Source: Burhinus oedicnemus
Lineage: Eukaryota; Chordata; Aves; Charadriiformes; Burhinidae
NCBI GenBank assembly: GCA_008921705.1
Contig: VFFE01005885.1
Span: 65,174-129,173 of the forward strand
Length of the DNA: 64,000 nt
Direction of reading: 5' to 3'
Shown: in pieces, positions 22,301-35,700 of the stretch
Numbering within the stretch: the stretch's first letter is position 1
Layout: the number at the start of each line of letters is the position of its first letter
Translations under genes and position numbers: made by a program
The notes under the pieces: model-generated
Databases searched by the model: none
Told to the model about the DNA's origin: nothing
Seen by the model: the letters and a program-made list of their open reading frames with translations, nothing else

Positions 22301-25300
22301 TTATCGTGTGAAGGAACGTACATGACGACCTCTTCCACTGCCTCCACTAACAAACTTTCCTCTTGAGCCACCACTGCTACTACTATTAGCACTTGTCCAA
22401 GATGGTCCAATTCCTCCCCGGCCTCTGGAAGCACGATCGCGAGGACTCGGTCGGTAGCCTTAAAGCAAAGAAAAGTATACTCAGTTGGAAAAAAAAAAAA
22501 AAAAAAAAAAAAAAGCCCTAGGCGTAGTAGCTGCTGTGAAAGCATAAGAAACAAAAACAAGATGAGACACAAACGGGGTCTGTTTTCTCCTTTTAATTTT
22601 CACTTTTCTTTTAGGCAAGCATTTTTGCTTTGATTTGTTCTATAATTACCATGTAGGTTCGAAGACAACTGAATTGCAAAAATCTGAATGCAAAATTAAG
22701 ATTCTGCGATCAAGTGTTCAATTCAGCAAGTTTTATGGATTACAGGGCAGTTCGTATGAAAGCATGTATTTGACACAGTCTCAGTGACAACTGTTCATAT
22801 ATGCTTAAAACATTTGCTGAATTTCAAGGTGTCTGCAGCATCCTTGCATGGTTTCATTTGTAAAGCAAAAATGAAATTCAAGGAATTCTCTATAGTTCGA
22901 TGCCCATATGAATACCATGTACCTGCTGAACTTAATGGTCTCAATGGTGGCAGTGGACCCCTGTTAAAATTGCTTTGACCACCTCTACTGTCATTGTAGG
23001 TTCCCCTGGGCGTACTCTGTGCACTCCAACTTGAGCCTCGAGCGCCTTCACGACGACTGTAATTTCCTACACAGGGAGAGAAAAACACTTGAGCAAACAT
23101 AACTTCTTTTTTTTCATTTCAATCTTCACAATACTCAGGGTGGTAAACATAATATTTACACAATTCGAATAGATAAAGCTACTCTGCATCAACATACCCT
23201 CCGTATTTGAACTCAAAGTCTACAGTTTACTGTATTATACACAGAATCACAGAATCACCGGGGTTGGAAGGGACCTTGGGAGATCATCTAGTCCAACCCC
23301 CCTGCCAAAGCAGGTTCATCTAGAGCAGGTTGCACAGGATGGCGTCCAGGCGGGTTTGGAATGTCTCCAGAGTCGGAGACTCCACCACCTCTCTGGGCAG
23401 CCTGTTCCAGTGCTCTGTCACCCTCAAAGGAAAGAAGTTTTTCCTCATGTTGAGACGGAGTTTCCTGTGTTCCTGCTTGTGCCCGTTGCCCCTTGTCCTG
23501 TTGCTGGGCACCACTGAAAAGTCTGGCCACATCCATCCCCTTGACACCTGCCCTTTAGAATATTGATAAGCATTGATGAGATCCCCTCTCAGGTCTTCTC
23601 TTCTCCAGGCTAAACAGACCCAGGTCTCTCAGCCTTTCCTTATAAGAGAGATGCTCCATTCCCCTGATCATCTTTGTAGCCCTCTGCTGGACGCACTCCA
23701 GTAGTTCCCTGTCTTTCTTGAACTGGGGAGCCCAGAACTGGACACAGTACTCCAGGTGAAAATATCTATTTTTCAGACATGAACTCAAGTTTAAAAGGAT
23801 TCACATCATCTAGTGTATTAAGATAGACTCCTATACTTGAACGTTTTGTGGTTAAGTAAAACCTAGTACTTCTAATTTTACTAAACTGAAGTATTTTCTG
23901 TTTCTACTGTGCAAGGACTTGCCCTAATTATGGGATGGAAGGGAAAGGAATGCAACCTTGTTTATATGTGAAAGAAACTTAACAATCTGTAGCTAAAAGT
24001 CTCCAGGTTCACTGAAAATTGCATCTTATTCTTGTCAGGATCTTCCATCTTTTTATTCAAAAGCCTCATTTAAACCCAGAGGTGTACTGTGACACTTGAT
24101 TTCAGGAACTACCATGTCACAAATGGTAGAGAGGGCTTCTTATTTTTCTGACTGCATCTCTGAAGCTAAAAGAAAACAGCTAACTCCTTTTGTAAAAGAG
24201 AGGGAGAGAGAGGCAACACAGAAACTTGCAGCCTTGTTTCAGTTCCACAGCACTCAAGAGAACCTTTTCCACTGCTAAGCAACTTATTTCAACAACACTG
24301 CTTCAGGAACATCTCATAGTAGGGATGATTAACTGCTAAATTGGGTTAGTATTACTGAAGCATTTTTAGCGTTCATTTACTCCAATTCTAATATAGGAAA
24401 CAACATACCTTTTGAAGCAGGTGGTGTAAAGAACCTGTTCTGACTGTGAAAAGCTCCTCGTCCTCCACGATTCCCCGAGAACCCACCACGTGAAGAAATC
24501 TTCTGTGACACTTTTGGTGGTCTTTTGGCTGGTGGTATCCCATCTGGAGCAACCACTTCTTTGCTCTCTGCAGCAACAAAATCATCCACGTGCATGGAGG
24601 GTGGCCTGCTCGTATTCTGTTTCCTCTGACGGAAGATATCATGTGGCCGAATTCCTTGTCCAAATCCTCCCCTGCCTCTTCCTCTTGGTGGTGGCACAAC
24701 ATGAGCTCTCTTTGCAGGTTCTATGTACTCAGATTTTCCACTGTCAGGAGAAACCATGATTTATTTAGTTAATGTAAAAATGTATTCATACTGAAGGTCA
24801 GGCATCCTCCATATTGAAGATGCAATTTGAAAGGTATTTGACATTTTGAGAATATACAAATCACTGCTGAACACACTAACTGTTTATTCATTAAACTCAT
24901 CTTACCTTGAAGTTATGAAGGTCTCATGCTTGTGCTTGCCAAGTTTGAACCCTTTTGTGGTTTTCGTGCGGCCAGGAGATGATGGTTCTGACAAAAATGA
25001 TCTCTCCAATTCAGCTTGTAAGTCAAAGTCACTGCAGCCCTTCTCTGACAGTTCAATTAAGTCAACTTTTACCTGCAATGACAGAGTTTAGTTTTACCAC
25101 AACAATCATTACCAGCACCTCCGAAGAAGAAAACACGCTGCAGCAGGATGGATGAGATTCAGCTAGGGTGCTTCTACTGGAGCAAAAAAGCTCCATTCTC
25201 TACCTTTTAATGCAGCAGTGTGGCTCAAAACAAGAAGTAGCAGTAACAAAACAAAAAAGCAGCAGAGCTGCAGCAAAATTGTCTTGATGGTTCCAAATCT

Positions 25301-26717
25301 CAACAAATTCAAAGGCATAGCTTTGAAGTATGAACACCTGTCTTGTCACTAAATGACCTACAGCATGGCGCACTTTTGCTTAACCTACAGTCCTATAAAT
25401 TTATTAATGCTGTTTTTTATACAGGAATCAGCAGTTTTGCTTAAGCAACTAAAATACAAGTATCTTTGCATGTAAATTAAAAAAGAGTAAAACTAAAAAA
25501 AAGCAAAGGCAACAAAGTCAACAGAAACTTATTATTTCTTACATAAGAAGTTAAGACACTGCCAACTGCTTAGTTTTAAAAAAAGTGAGTATTTTCATGT
25601 GTTTTTCAAAATTACATTTAAAGTTTAGGTTATAAAAATCAAGTTTCAAATACTGTGAAAAGTCTTTGTGCAAGTAGTTTCATTTATTACTGCCATTTTT
25701 TCCACTTCTGTCACATCAGAGCAAAGATTTTTTTCTTTAAAAAAGTGTAGCTATCAGACTCTTTGGGTATTACTGGAATGACAGAAGACAAGCAACAAAA
25801 AGAACATACATCGCATTATTTGTCTACCTTTAACACAAACTGCTGAAAAGCCCCAGCAGCAATGCAAAATCAGTGTAGGACTGACACAACAACAGTTCCT
25901 CTAAAGGAGGGAACTTCTGCGTTAGAGCACTGCAGAACATGCCAATTTTGTGGCTGCTTCCAAGTGAACCTGAAGGCATTTGATAACAACCTCTAACAAA
26001 TGCCAACCCCTATATCTAGGTCAACTTATAAGGGTGAGCTCAGGAAAACAAAGAGTTTGGCCATATGAATTTCTGATGCTACTAGCTCAGGTGAACCCTC
26101 ATTTTTAAATTCACTTCAGTTATGTTAATGAAGCCTTTTACCATATCCAGATCAGTGTCTATTTCTTCAGCCTGAAAGGGTGAGAACCACATGGACTTCA
26201 GCTGGTCATCCATCACGTCTGCCAACACATACGTAGTCCTGCAACAAAACAATGCCAAATGCCTATTTGGTTATGAACTACAACCAACTGCAAGCCTATG
26301 CAGTATTACAGAACCTAGGGTGAATGTTGCTGCATTAGCCTTGATACCTGCATGAAATTAAATACACTGGGACTAGTAGGTAGTAGTGACAACAGTGATG
26401 TTTAGAACCTGTTTGTAATATACTCATGCATAAATTACCGCATTTTCTTAAGTAAATCACAAGTAGTATGCTCACACACTTAACCATTTTACCTGTTGTT
26501 AAACAAATTCTGAAGAGAGTCCGGGGCAGAAAGAATAGGCTCTACATCTTGGTCACTCAGTGGACAAGAATCACCCGCCGATTCCAACATCTGCCTCACT
26601 CCAACAATGTTGTCCAGTAAGGATTCAAGGCCATCATCTTCCTTAGAACGATCCTAAGTCAACACAGCACAAGTCAGAACTTTTTCCCCTCCTCAGAAAA
26701 GGAAGTATACTTCTGTT

Positions 26718-26754
<37 letters not shown>

Positions 26755-29700
26755 TACTACACAAAACAGTCTATCCATCCACAAATAGTGAAACTAAGAC
26801 CCCCAAGTACACAAACAGCAGAGAGCTCCTCAGTATGCTATAAAACAAGCCATGTCACCACATGGACATTCTAGTCTTTGTTTCCAGTTAATGCAATAAC
26901 CCCCGTAACATAGTCCCAAAGAAGGCATCACCCGAGGTTTTAGTTAACAAGCTCTCTGGTAGCGCATTCCAATGTCCTAAGCGTCTGCTATTTCTCCTTC
27001 AGGACAGTTGTGGCTTTTAAACTTTTACCACAGATGTAGGTGGCCAGGGAAAGGACAGGAGGGAGTATTGTACTAGAAAGGCATTTGTGACCAACAGGCT
27101 GTGGAGCAGCTGTTTTATTGACTCTTCTAAGTTAGCCATCTACTGCATGGCTGCCATCAATTATGTAGTATTAGATTTGAGTATTAGAGTTAAGTTTGCA
27201 ATTAGAATCACAGAAATGTTGGATGCATTGAATTCTGCATGTCCTCTAGTCCAATTTCCCCTGGCTTGAAGCAGGACAATCATCAAAGCCAGATCAGGTC
27301 AGCCGTAACTTTATCTAGCCGTGTCTAAAAAAAATCTCCAGTGACAGAAAGCCCACAGCCACTCTGAGCAACCTGTTCCAGTGCTGCACTTCTCTCTCAG
27401 TGATTTTCCCCTCCCCCCCGCAATGTCAACCTGAACCTCTGAACCCACAATTTGGGGCCACTGCCCCTTGTTTTATCATCTGGAATTACCAAAATGAGTT
27501 TGATTCCACCACCTTTGTTACTATCCCCCAAACAGCTGTAAGTAGCTCTGAGATAGCTCCTTAGTTCTCTTCACCAGGCTAAACAAGCCCAGCTTCTTCC
27601 TGCTCTCTACAGCATATGTGGTCTAGGTCCCTGACCGCCTTGCTAGAACCCTCTTCGGTTTCCCTAGATCTCTCTAGAAATCAGAGGACAAAGCTAGCCA
27701 AAGGTGACCGCAGCATTTCACATGAGAGCTCACCAGCATCCCATGGAGGGAGATAGTAAGATCCCTTGATTTGCTGGCTATGCTTCTTCAGGGATAGTTC
27801 AGAAGATGCTCTGCCTTGTTTGTAGTGACCACACACTGTTGGCCCATGTTCAACCCAACATCCACCATAACCACCTGGCCCTTTTCAGCCCAGCCTGCAT
27901 CAAGGCACGGGGCTATCCTGCTCTCACTGCAGAACTTTGCATTCTTCCTAACAAACCACACGAGCTTTCCACTAAATCAATCCTAAAAAGTTTATTGAGG
28001 TCCCTCTTAATTGAGGCTTTGCTGTTTGTCACATTAGTAACTCCCCCAGCTTACTGTCATCTACAAATTTGCAGTAGATGTAGCAATTCTTCAGGTCTCT
28101 GACGAAAACATCTAACATCAGCCCCGGTATTGACTCCTGGGTATTCTACTTGTTACAGGTCACCACCAGTAACATCAAGCCACTGCTAAGCAGTGGTTCT
28201 AGTTGTTTATTAGATTAACAATATGCTTCACCACTATGCAGCGATCTCTATTGTACGCATTCACTGCCTTTCATCACACAGTTAATTGCCTATGCTTATG
28301 GTGTGCAAATACTCTCAGCACAAGGGGATTCCAACCCTACCTGAATCTTCTTAGCATTACTGCAATACAACAATGAAGTCAGAATCCATCCTGCATCAGA
28401 ATAGGTGATTTTGGACATCAATATTAAAACAATGGCAACAGTTACTATTAATTCTGCAAGGTATGCCACAGAATTGTGCACCCTTCTCATCAAGGAGTTA
28501 TAGGCTATTGTTTTAAAAACACATTCAGATACAAGACCACAACATCAACTTGGATTATTTAAATTCTTTTACCATAACATGTTTCTCCAGATCAAGCAGC
28601 AGGTTTTCTGGCGTTTCTTCTTTGTTGTGCAGTAGATGTTTTAACTCTGCAGTAGTTAGACCCAGCGTTCTGCCTGGATGAGATCCATCTGCTTCCATAA
28701 GGCTTCCATCATCTCCACAACATCCCTGAAATATTTGACAAGTGGGAAATAGGTACACATAAATATTCATTACACTTCTGGTCTGTAAACCCCTTAGAAC
28801 TCAAATGTACATTACAGCAAATCTAGCAAAACAAGAATAATCTCTTGATTCAAAAACATATTATGCAAAATATTTTAATAAAGTACATGTCAATAGGCAA
28901 GTTTGGATACTGCATCAAGATGCATGCAATCCTTTCCTATAGTAAGATGAGGTTTGTATCACAAATTAACAAATATTTTAGATTCCTTTCTATACTACAT
29001 ATCAATACAGCAACTCTCTAACAGGATGCCATAAATCTAAAACCTGGACAAAATAGTATGCTATTCACTTAAGAAATCAATATGCCGTTCTTCCGACTGA
29101 AAAACCCTCTTATTTACTAGACATATATTCTGCCCAGATTTCATTAAAAACTAAAGATGGCACTAACAGTACTGATGGAAAAGCCTTACACAGAAATCTG
29201 CATAGTCCACTGCTTTCTGGAGTAATTGTTACTGAATGTCTCACACACAGGAATGCAGCTGAGTTTGTCTAAGTGTTCAATACATATTCACTTACCAGCG
29301 TATCAGAGTTTAGAATCTGTCGCATAAAATCCAAGAAAGAAGAGGCCAGTTCACCTGTGTCTTTGCTAAAACTAGTTATTACTCGCTTTAATACAGTGTA
29401 CAGAGCATTGCTGTGTTTTCTTAGAGAGCTGTTTCATAATGAAAAGACAAAAAATATTTTATTAGTGCACACACTGTGACCATTCCACTGTAACTTGTTG
29501 TAAGAAAACAACATATATGCAAAATAAGTTTGGTAAATTTTACAATTATCAAGTTGAGTTTTGATTACGAAGCTGGAGCTTCATTATTTTCTCTGTACTA
29601 GACTGTTGTTCTCACCAGTGCTGTCTGTAGATATTTCAGACTGCACATGTACAGCTATATGTACTACAGTAATACTTCTAAAACCTGCAAGAAATTACAT

Positions 29701-32700
29701 TTTTGTCTTTAGCAGAAAAGAGATAGGAGTACAGAAATATTTGCTTGCACAGGGGCCTTATTTATAAAGCAGGATCATGCTTGCTGTTACAATTGCACTG
29801 CATCCCATGATGCCTAACTGCAGAAACAAACTGGAAAGGTAATCATCAACATAGAAATAGCAAGGCTGAGCACTGAAGCTGACAGCTAGACATATGGGAT
29901 CACAGAAACAACAGCATCTTTAACCTGCTTATTTTTCATTTGCGGGTTACACAGCTTCTTGCAGTCTGAGCAGCACACTCCTGTAGCACTGCTTAGAAGA
30001 GTGTTTTGAACAACCTTTTATTGACAAGGCTCCAGGTACTACCTTTTTCTCTTTGAGAACCTCACAACTTTCTTGCCTCTCTGCACCTCATCTTCAGTGG
30101 ACAGAAACTGGTCCAAATACAGGACAAGGAATTAAGTGTCAAAACAGCACAATACTGTCCAATGTGTACATATATCTCCTGTTCCAGAGGGAGTGGAGTC
30201 AACAAAAGTAGCTTTAAAAAAAGAAAAAGGCCTCATTTCAAAAGCCTTAATTGCCTGGAGGTCAGAATACTCTGGGGAAGTGCAAATTGAATCCCCTAAA
30301 AATAGAGGGAATGACAGACAGCTCTCCAACTTCCCAGATGAGAGCTCTAACTACTGACTCAAAAGGGGAGGACACGAGCACTGTATCTCATTCTAATCCT
30401 CCAGCCTTAGAGTGGGGAAATGGAGCATACAAACCTTTTTTCAATGTTTGCTTTGTTTCTTGAAAGAAAGTGCTCCTGTGTGCATACTGCAGAAATGATT
30501 CAGAGGAAAAAATCTCAACTGAAGGAAGATCAAAGCACTGAGTAAAACACTGAAGCCCCAAAGAGAAGTGAAAGCCCATGTAGGTGCCTTATCCTCAACA
30601 CTTCCTACTAGATGAGTAGGAAATGATTTCACACTACAGAATTCTTTAAATAATTCTAAGTTGTCAGCAATATCTTAAAATACCATACCTCTTTAAGTGA
30701 TAGAAGCCATAGTCATGCTCTGTAAGGAACATCATTGTTCGGATACATGTCAGCAGACAAGTGTAACTGCTCTCAGAATTAGTTAATGTTTCCATCAGAC
30801 AGTCACAAATTAAGGGCATCAGTTCTTTGCTTGGTAGGGAGTTGGAAAGTTGCTCTGATTCAGACACAGAGCCTTCTGATGAACTTGGTAAAATGAGTGC
30901 AATATCCTATAAAAAATGATTATTATTATACACATAGTATGCATTCGGTATACCAGCAATAAGTATAAGCCATACATTAAGTCAGAAGCTGGGTTCTTTC
31001 ACTACCCCTTTATCATCTTATTCCAGTATTTCAGTTATTACTGACCAGTAAATACTAATCCAGAGTATCCTTTTTAATTTGGTTCTGTTAAGGGTTACAA
31101 ACCATTATTGATATTTAAAAACATCAAAGCTTCAAAGGGTGAAATGGGATAGCAGAGCTACAACTAAAAGCCAGTCAGTCACTGGATAATACACACACAG
31201 TTTCTTGCCTAAGTAGTCAAACTGTCCTTTAATCTCAAAACATTCATCAAAATATGAGGAGCAGCTGAGGTCACTTGGCTTGCTCAGCTTGGCGAAGAGA
31301 AGGCTGAGGGGTGCCCTCATGGCAGTCTACAGCTTCCACAAGGGGGGCAGCAGAGACGGAGGTGCTGATCTCTGCTCTCTGGTGACCAGCAATAGGACAC
31401 GAGAAATGCAGTGACGCTGTATCAGGGGAAGTTCAGGTTGGACATTAGGAAAAGGTTCTATGACAGTTAAGAGGCTGCAGACACCACCTAGGAAGTTTAA
31501 GATCTACTGTCCCCTCCACATTTTACATAAAATAAAACAAGATTGACTTTTACAATGAAATTGCATGGGCAAAGAGCTCTTGTTTATATGCAAATGGCTG
31601 ATTAACCTCTACTGACCAACAACGGCCAAACGTCCTTTGCATAAGTGGGCAAGCACTAAAGCAAATAAATACATGCAACTAGTAAGGCAAATAATGACAT
31701 GTAAATCTATGCATGCAACTAATGAGAAACTACCAGGGCTAGCCTATGAATCAGTTTTCAGATTAACATTTCTTACCTTGCTCTGGTAACATGCTTTTGT
31801 TTTTTTAATGGTGGAGTTTTATGGTAGCAGTGTATCTTATATATCTTTGTCTTTGGAATACATTTTTAAGAAGTTTCAGTTAGACAGCTAAGAGATACCT
31901 ACTTATTCAACTGGGTAAAAGGTGAACAGTGACAAATCAAGTTTTGCCAGTGGCCCATTAGGAGAAATGGCATCCCTCTCTCAGCTGAGGGGACAGTCAA
32001 TCTTTGTGCCATTCAGGTTTTGGTCTCTAATGAGCTACCACAATAGTGCACATAATGCAAAAGAGATGTCATAAAATGAAAGGATTTACATTCAAGAGCA
32101 ACAAGACAGCAAGTCTGTCAAAGCAGCCAACCATACACATTTTTTCTTTTTGTGTTTTAATAATGTTGACCGTTTTTTTTTTTTCTTTTGGAAAAAAGAG
32201 GCACCTAAGAAATAACCTCATTTGATCTGTCTCCTACAATTATCAACACACAGTACGCGTTAAATACAAAAAATACCTGATCACAGAGGGACTGCAAAAG
32301 GGAAGTTACATATTCAGCGCACTGTTGATGAGTGACATTGTCCCCAGCTGATCGCATCAAAGCCAAGAGCTCCTGGAAAACCTCTGCATACTTTTCATCA
32401 CCTTTAGTAGTTCCACTGATAAGATGCAAAATAGCCAATTTACAAGCTTTATGTGAAGCCAGGGCATCCAATAAAGCAAGCAACCGAGTTGTCTGTCCAG
32501 TGTACTGTTTCTCTTTATCTTCTGTATTGCTGAAAGGATATCAATGCACTTTGAAAAAGCTGTTTTAACGTGATCAAAAAAACTATAAAAACAACCATTA
32601 CAGGAGTCATGTAATCCTGCATTTTTTTTAAAAAAACACCTAATTTATGTACTCAAACTTACAGTTTCATTTACTTTTTGAAAACTGCTCAACTTCCACT

Positions 32701-35700
32701 AAGTGACTTCTGGTTAACATACTGTAGGTCATCTACTTACATATGGATAAATATGCTTTAATACAAGCAGCATCTAATCCTACGTGGATAATTATGCTTT
32801 TAAATAAACAGCACTCATTGCTTCAAAACCCTCTGAATTTGTAGTATTCCACTTCCTCCAGCTTACAAACATCTACGCACTTTCCTGTTAGTATGCAAAT
32901 CCCAGCAGAGCAAATTTTACTGGCCTACTTTTCTTATTTACATCAGACAGGTCCTTTAGAAGTACTTCACAGATAAGATACAGCCTTGTAGGGACAGCCT
33001 GAAGAAAAATCTTCCAAAAACACTTACCATAAACATACAGTCTGAAACTATCTACATCAAAACTTAAAAATACGAGATGATTCCTTGGCAACATTAAACA
33101 TTATCAGGACACAGCATATAGGACTGGACTGAGAATTCATTCAGTTCATAATGGACAAGTAATATTTCTCAAAGTATTTTCCTTCTGTTAAATCTACTAC
33201 ACAAAACCAAGGTGAATTGAATAGTTCATTAAAGAAATCTTTGCAATAGAAAACAAAGATACCTTTGTAGGTCTTCTACAATCAGATCCAATACAGTCCT
33301 CATGATAAGAAGAGCAGTAGGCGAAGCCAAGTCACACAACTGAACGCAAATACGTCTCAACATATGTTGAATAGGCTGGCAAGATGAACCAGAGAAAGAT
33401 CGAACTATCTCTTGTATCAGTTTGGCTTGAACATGAAGATGCATACTCCACAGCTTCCTTGTGTTGAGTGCCACTGAAATATCATGTGGCTCGATTACCT
33501 ACAGGAACAGAAGGACAGGAAGTTTTTCCATTCCACTTTTATCATAAAACTTGAATTCTACCACAAGGTATAAACAAAGACTAAGTACTAATACTGTCAT
33601 CATTAAAAACATGCAATGCCATTTTCATTATTATCACTGAATGACAGGGCATGATTCCAGTAAATCAGGTATTCCTTTAGGAGCATGGGTTATCGCACAT
33701 CTTTTATGCTTACTTATTAAAGATCACAAATTCAAGATTCATGCCAAAAGAAAGGAGAGCCTTAATATACCCAGAGTTTGGCATTCAGGGTTAAATTCAA
33801 AGGCTTCACAGCCAATTATTTAAGTAATAGAATGGGAGTATAGATAATTTCAAAAGGGACAAAAGAATAACATATGACCACTAATTCAAAAAGATGCTCC
33901 AAGAACAATTTTGATCCTGATGAAAAAGATGTATCTTCAAAGAACCTATATGAACACAAATGTTTTACGGAACCTTTAATTCATCCTTTCACATATCTGT
34001 TTTTTCCACAACTATGAAAATGGCTTAAGTGTTATACGTAATCAAAATTCTTTAAAAACTAAATAAATTTAAATTATACCTGAGTCGTCTGCATGGGCAG
34101 TGGAAGAGGCAACAATTCTGAAAGCAGTATAAGTCCAGAGAAAAAGCCTTCGGGAATTCTCAAAATTGAAGAGAGAACTTCCTTCAGCATTAAAGACCAA
34201 GTATTGTTTGCCAAAGTTTCTTCAGAAATTGTAAGTTTTTCATTAACACCTTGTGTAAAAGTCAGTAAGATATCAACAATGTCATTCTGAATTTTTTGTT
34301 CATCACTATCTAAGCGTCCCGAGAGAGGAATAGAACACAGAAGCATGTGTAAAGAAACAAGTGCTGATGGAACACGCATGTCTTTGAATTCAAAAGATCC
34401 ACCCCTCAGGAGTTCTGTTAGCATTGTTTTAAGGAGAGTAAGCGTACAGCGGGCCATAGAAATCGTAGTAACTCTGTGAAGCGTGGTGCCCATGTTGACA
34501 TGGAGTCGCCAAGGCTGAATCAGTATGCTGTTCAGCTTCTGTAATACCCGGATGAAGGTGTCCATTCCCTCAGAAGAAAAGAGCTGAATAACTGCAAGAT
34601 TCCATTTAAGGTCTTTCTGTTGACCTGTACAGAAAAGAAATAACATTTCTGTGTGTCTAATTTCTCCTGGGCAAGCACAGTTAGACTTTAGACATGTTTA
34701 AGTAGAAGACTCATAAAACTAAGACTGCTGTGTAAAGCAGTACAAATATATCGACTATACCTTCTACCAGAGGTGGTGGACATGCAACATGACAAAGAAC
34801 GCGAAGTGCAGTAGGAAGACCAACTCCATCTGGGGTCATCAAACTGTCAATATTCTTTTAGGAAAAAAAAAAAAAAAGAAAAAAATGAAGAAAAGAACTC
34901 ATATTACAAGGAAGGACTTTACAACAAGTACTCAGTATTCCAATTCTGTATTTAGTTACTCTAAGTATTCCATAAAATTTAAGTTCAATTACTCCACCTT
35001 TTGGAAAGCAGTCATAAATATGGCAGAAGCAATAAAAGGAGGGTCAACATTGCATTGTGGTTTTATGGGAAGCTAAAAGATTTCAATAGTTGGATCTTTG
35101 CATCATGTAGTTACCGTTCAATAAATGTAACTGAGTGCAAGAACTGGCCTTTAATAAAAACATCAATTTTGGATAATAGTATATATTTTTAAATATCATG
35201 TTAGTACACACCTAAGATAAAATATCAAATTACAAAAGGTCTAAGCTTATAGAGCACAACTAAAAGATATAATCTATCTGTATTTTACTAACCTGTTTGA
35301 TGTATTCAATGAGATTTGGAATACAATTTATTTCAAATCTAAGATTTTTCAAAGGTTCAAGCCACTTGCTGAGCTCTGGGGGGAAAAAAAAAGACTTAAT
35401 CAAGTAACTTGTCAGTGCATTTATGAACATAAAGATTTTGTTAATAAAAACGTACTTAATTTACAAGTGTGAAATTTGTGAGGCATACATGGCAGCTGTA
35501 GCCAGCTAAAAAGCATCAACAAAAATAAGACTTCAGAACAGGCAATACACCTCACATACACAGACAAAATTTGGTTTGAGTCAACCCAAACACTCAAATA
35601 ATTTTCACCTTATTATTTGTATTATTTGTAATTAAACATATTTGATAAAAGACACTAAGGGTCACACTGTCAGCTAAAGAAAAAGCCATCAAGAACAATG

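Larger units (their letters stand above)
22301..24740 (-). other. VIRMA: VIRMA exons 22-24, RG/RGG-rich C-terminal tail
   Basis: The last three exons encode about 210 residues dominated by RG, RGG and GRGRGG motifs (for example [14 protein letters not shown] in exon 22 and [15 protein letters not shown] at the end). Such tails bind RNA and are common targets of arginine methylation. This part is among the best conserved stretches of the gene relative to human. Confidence 0.8.
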
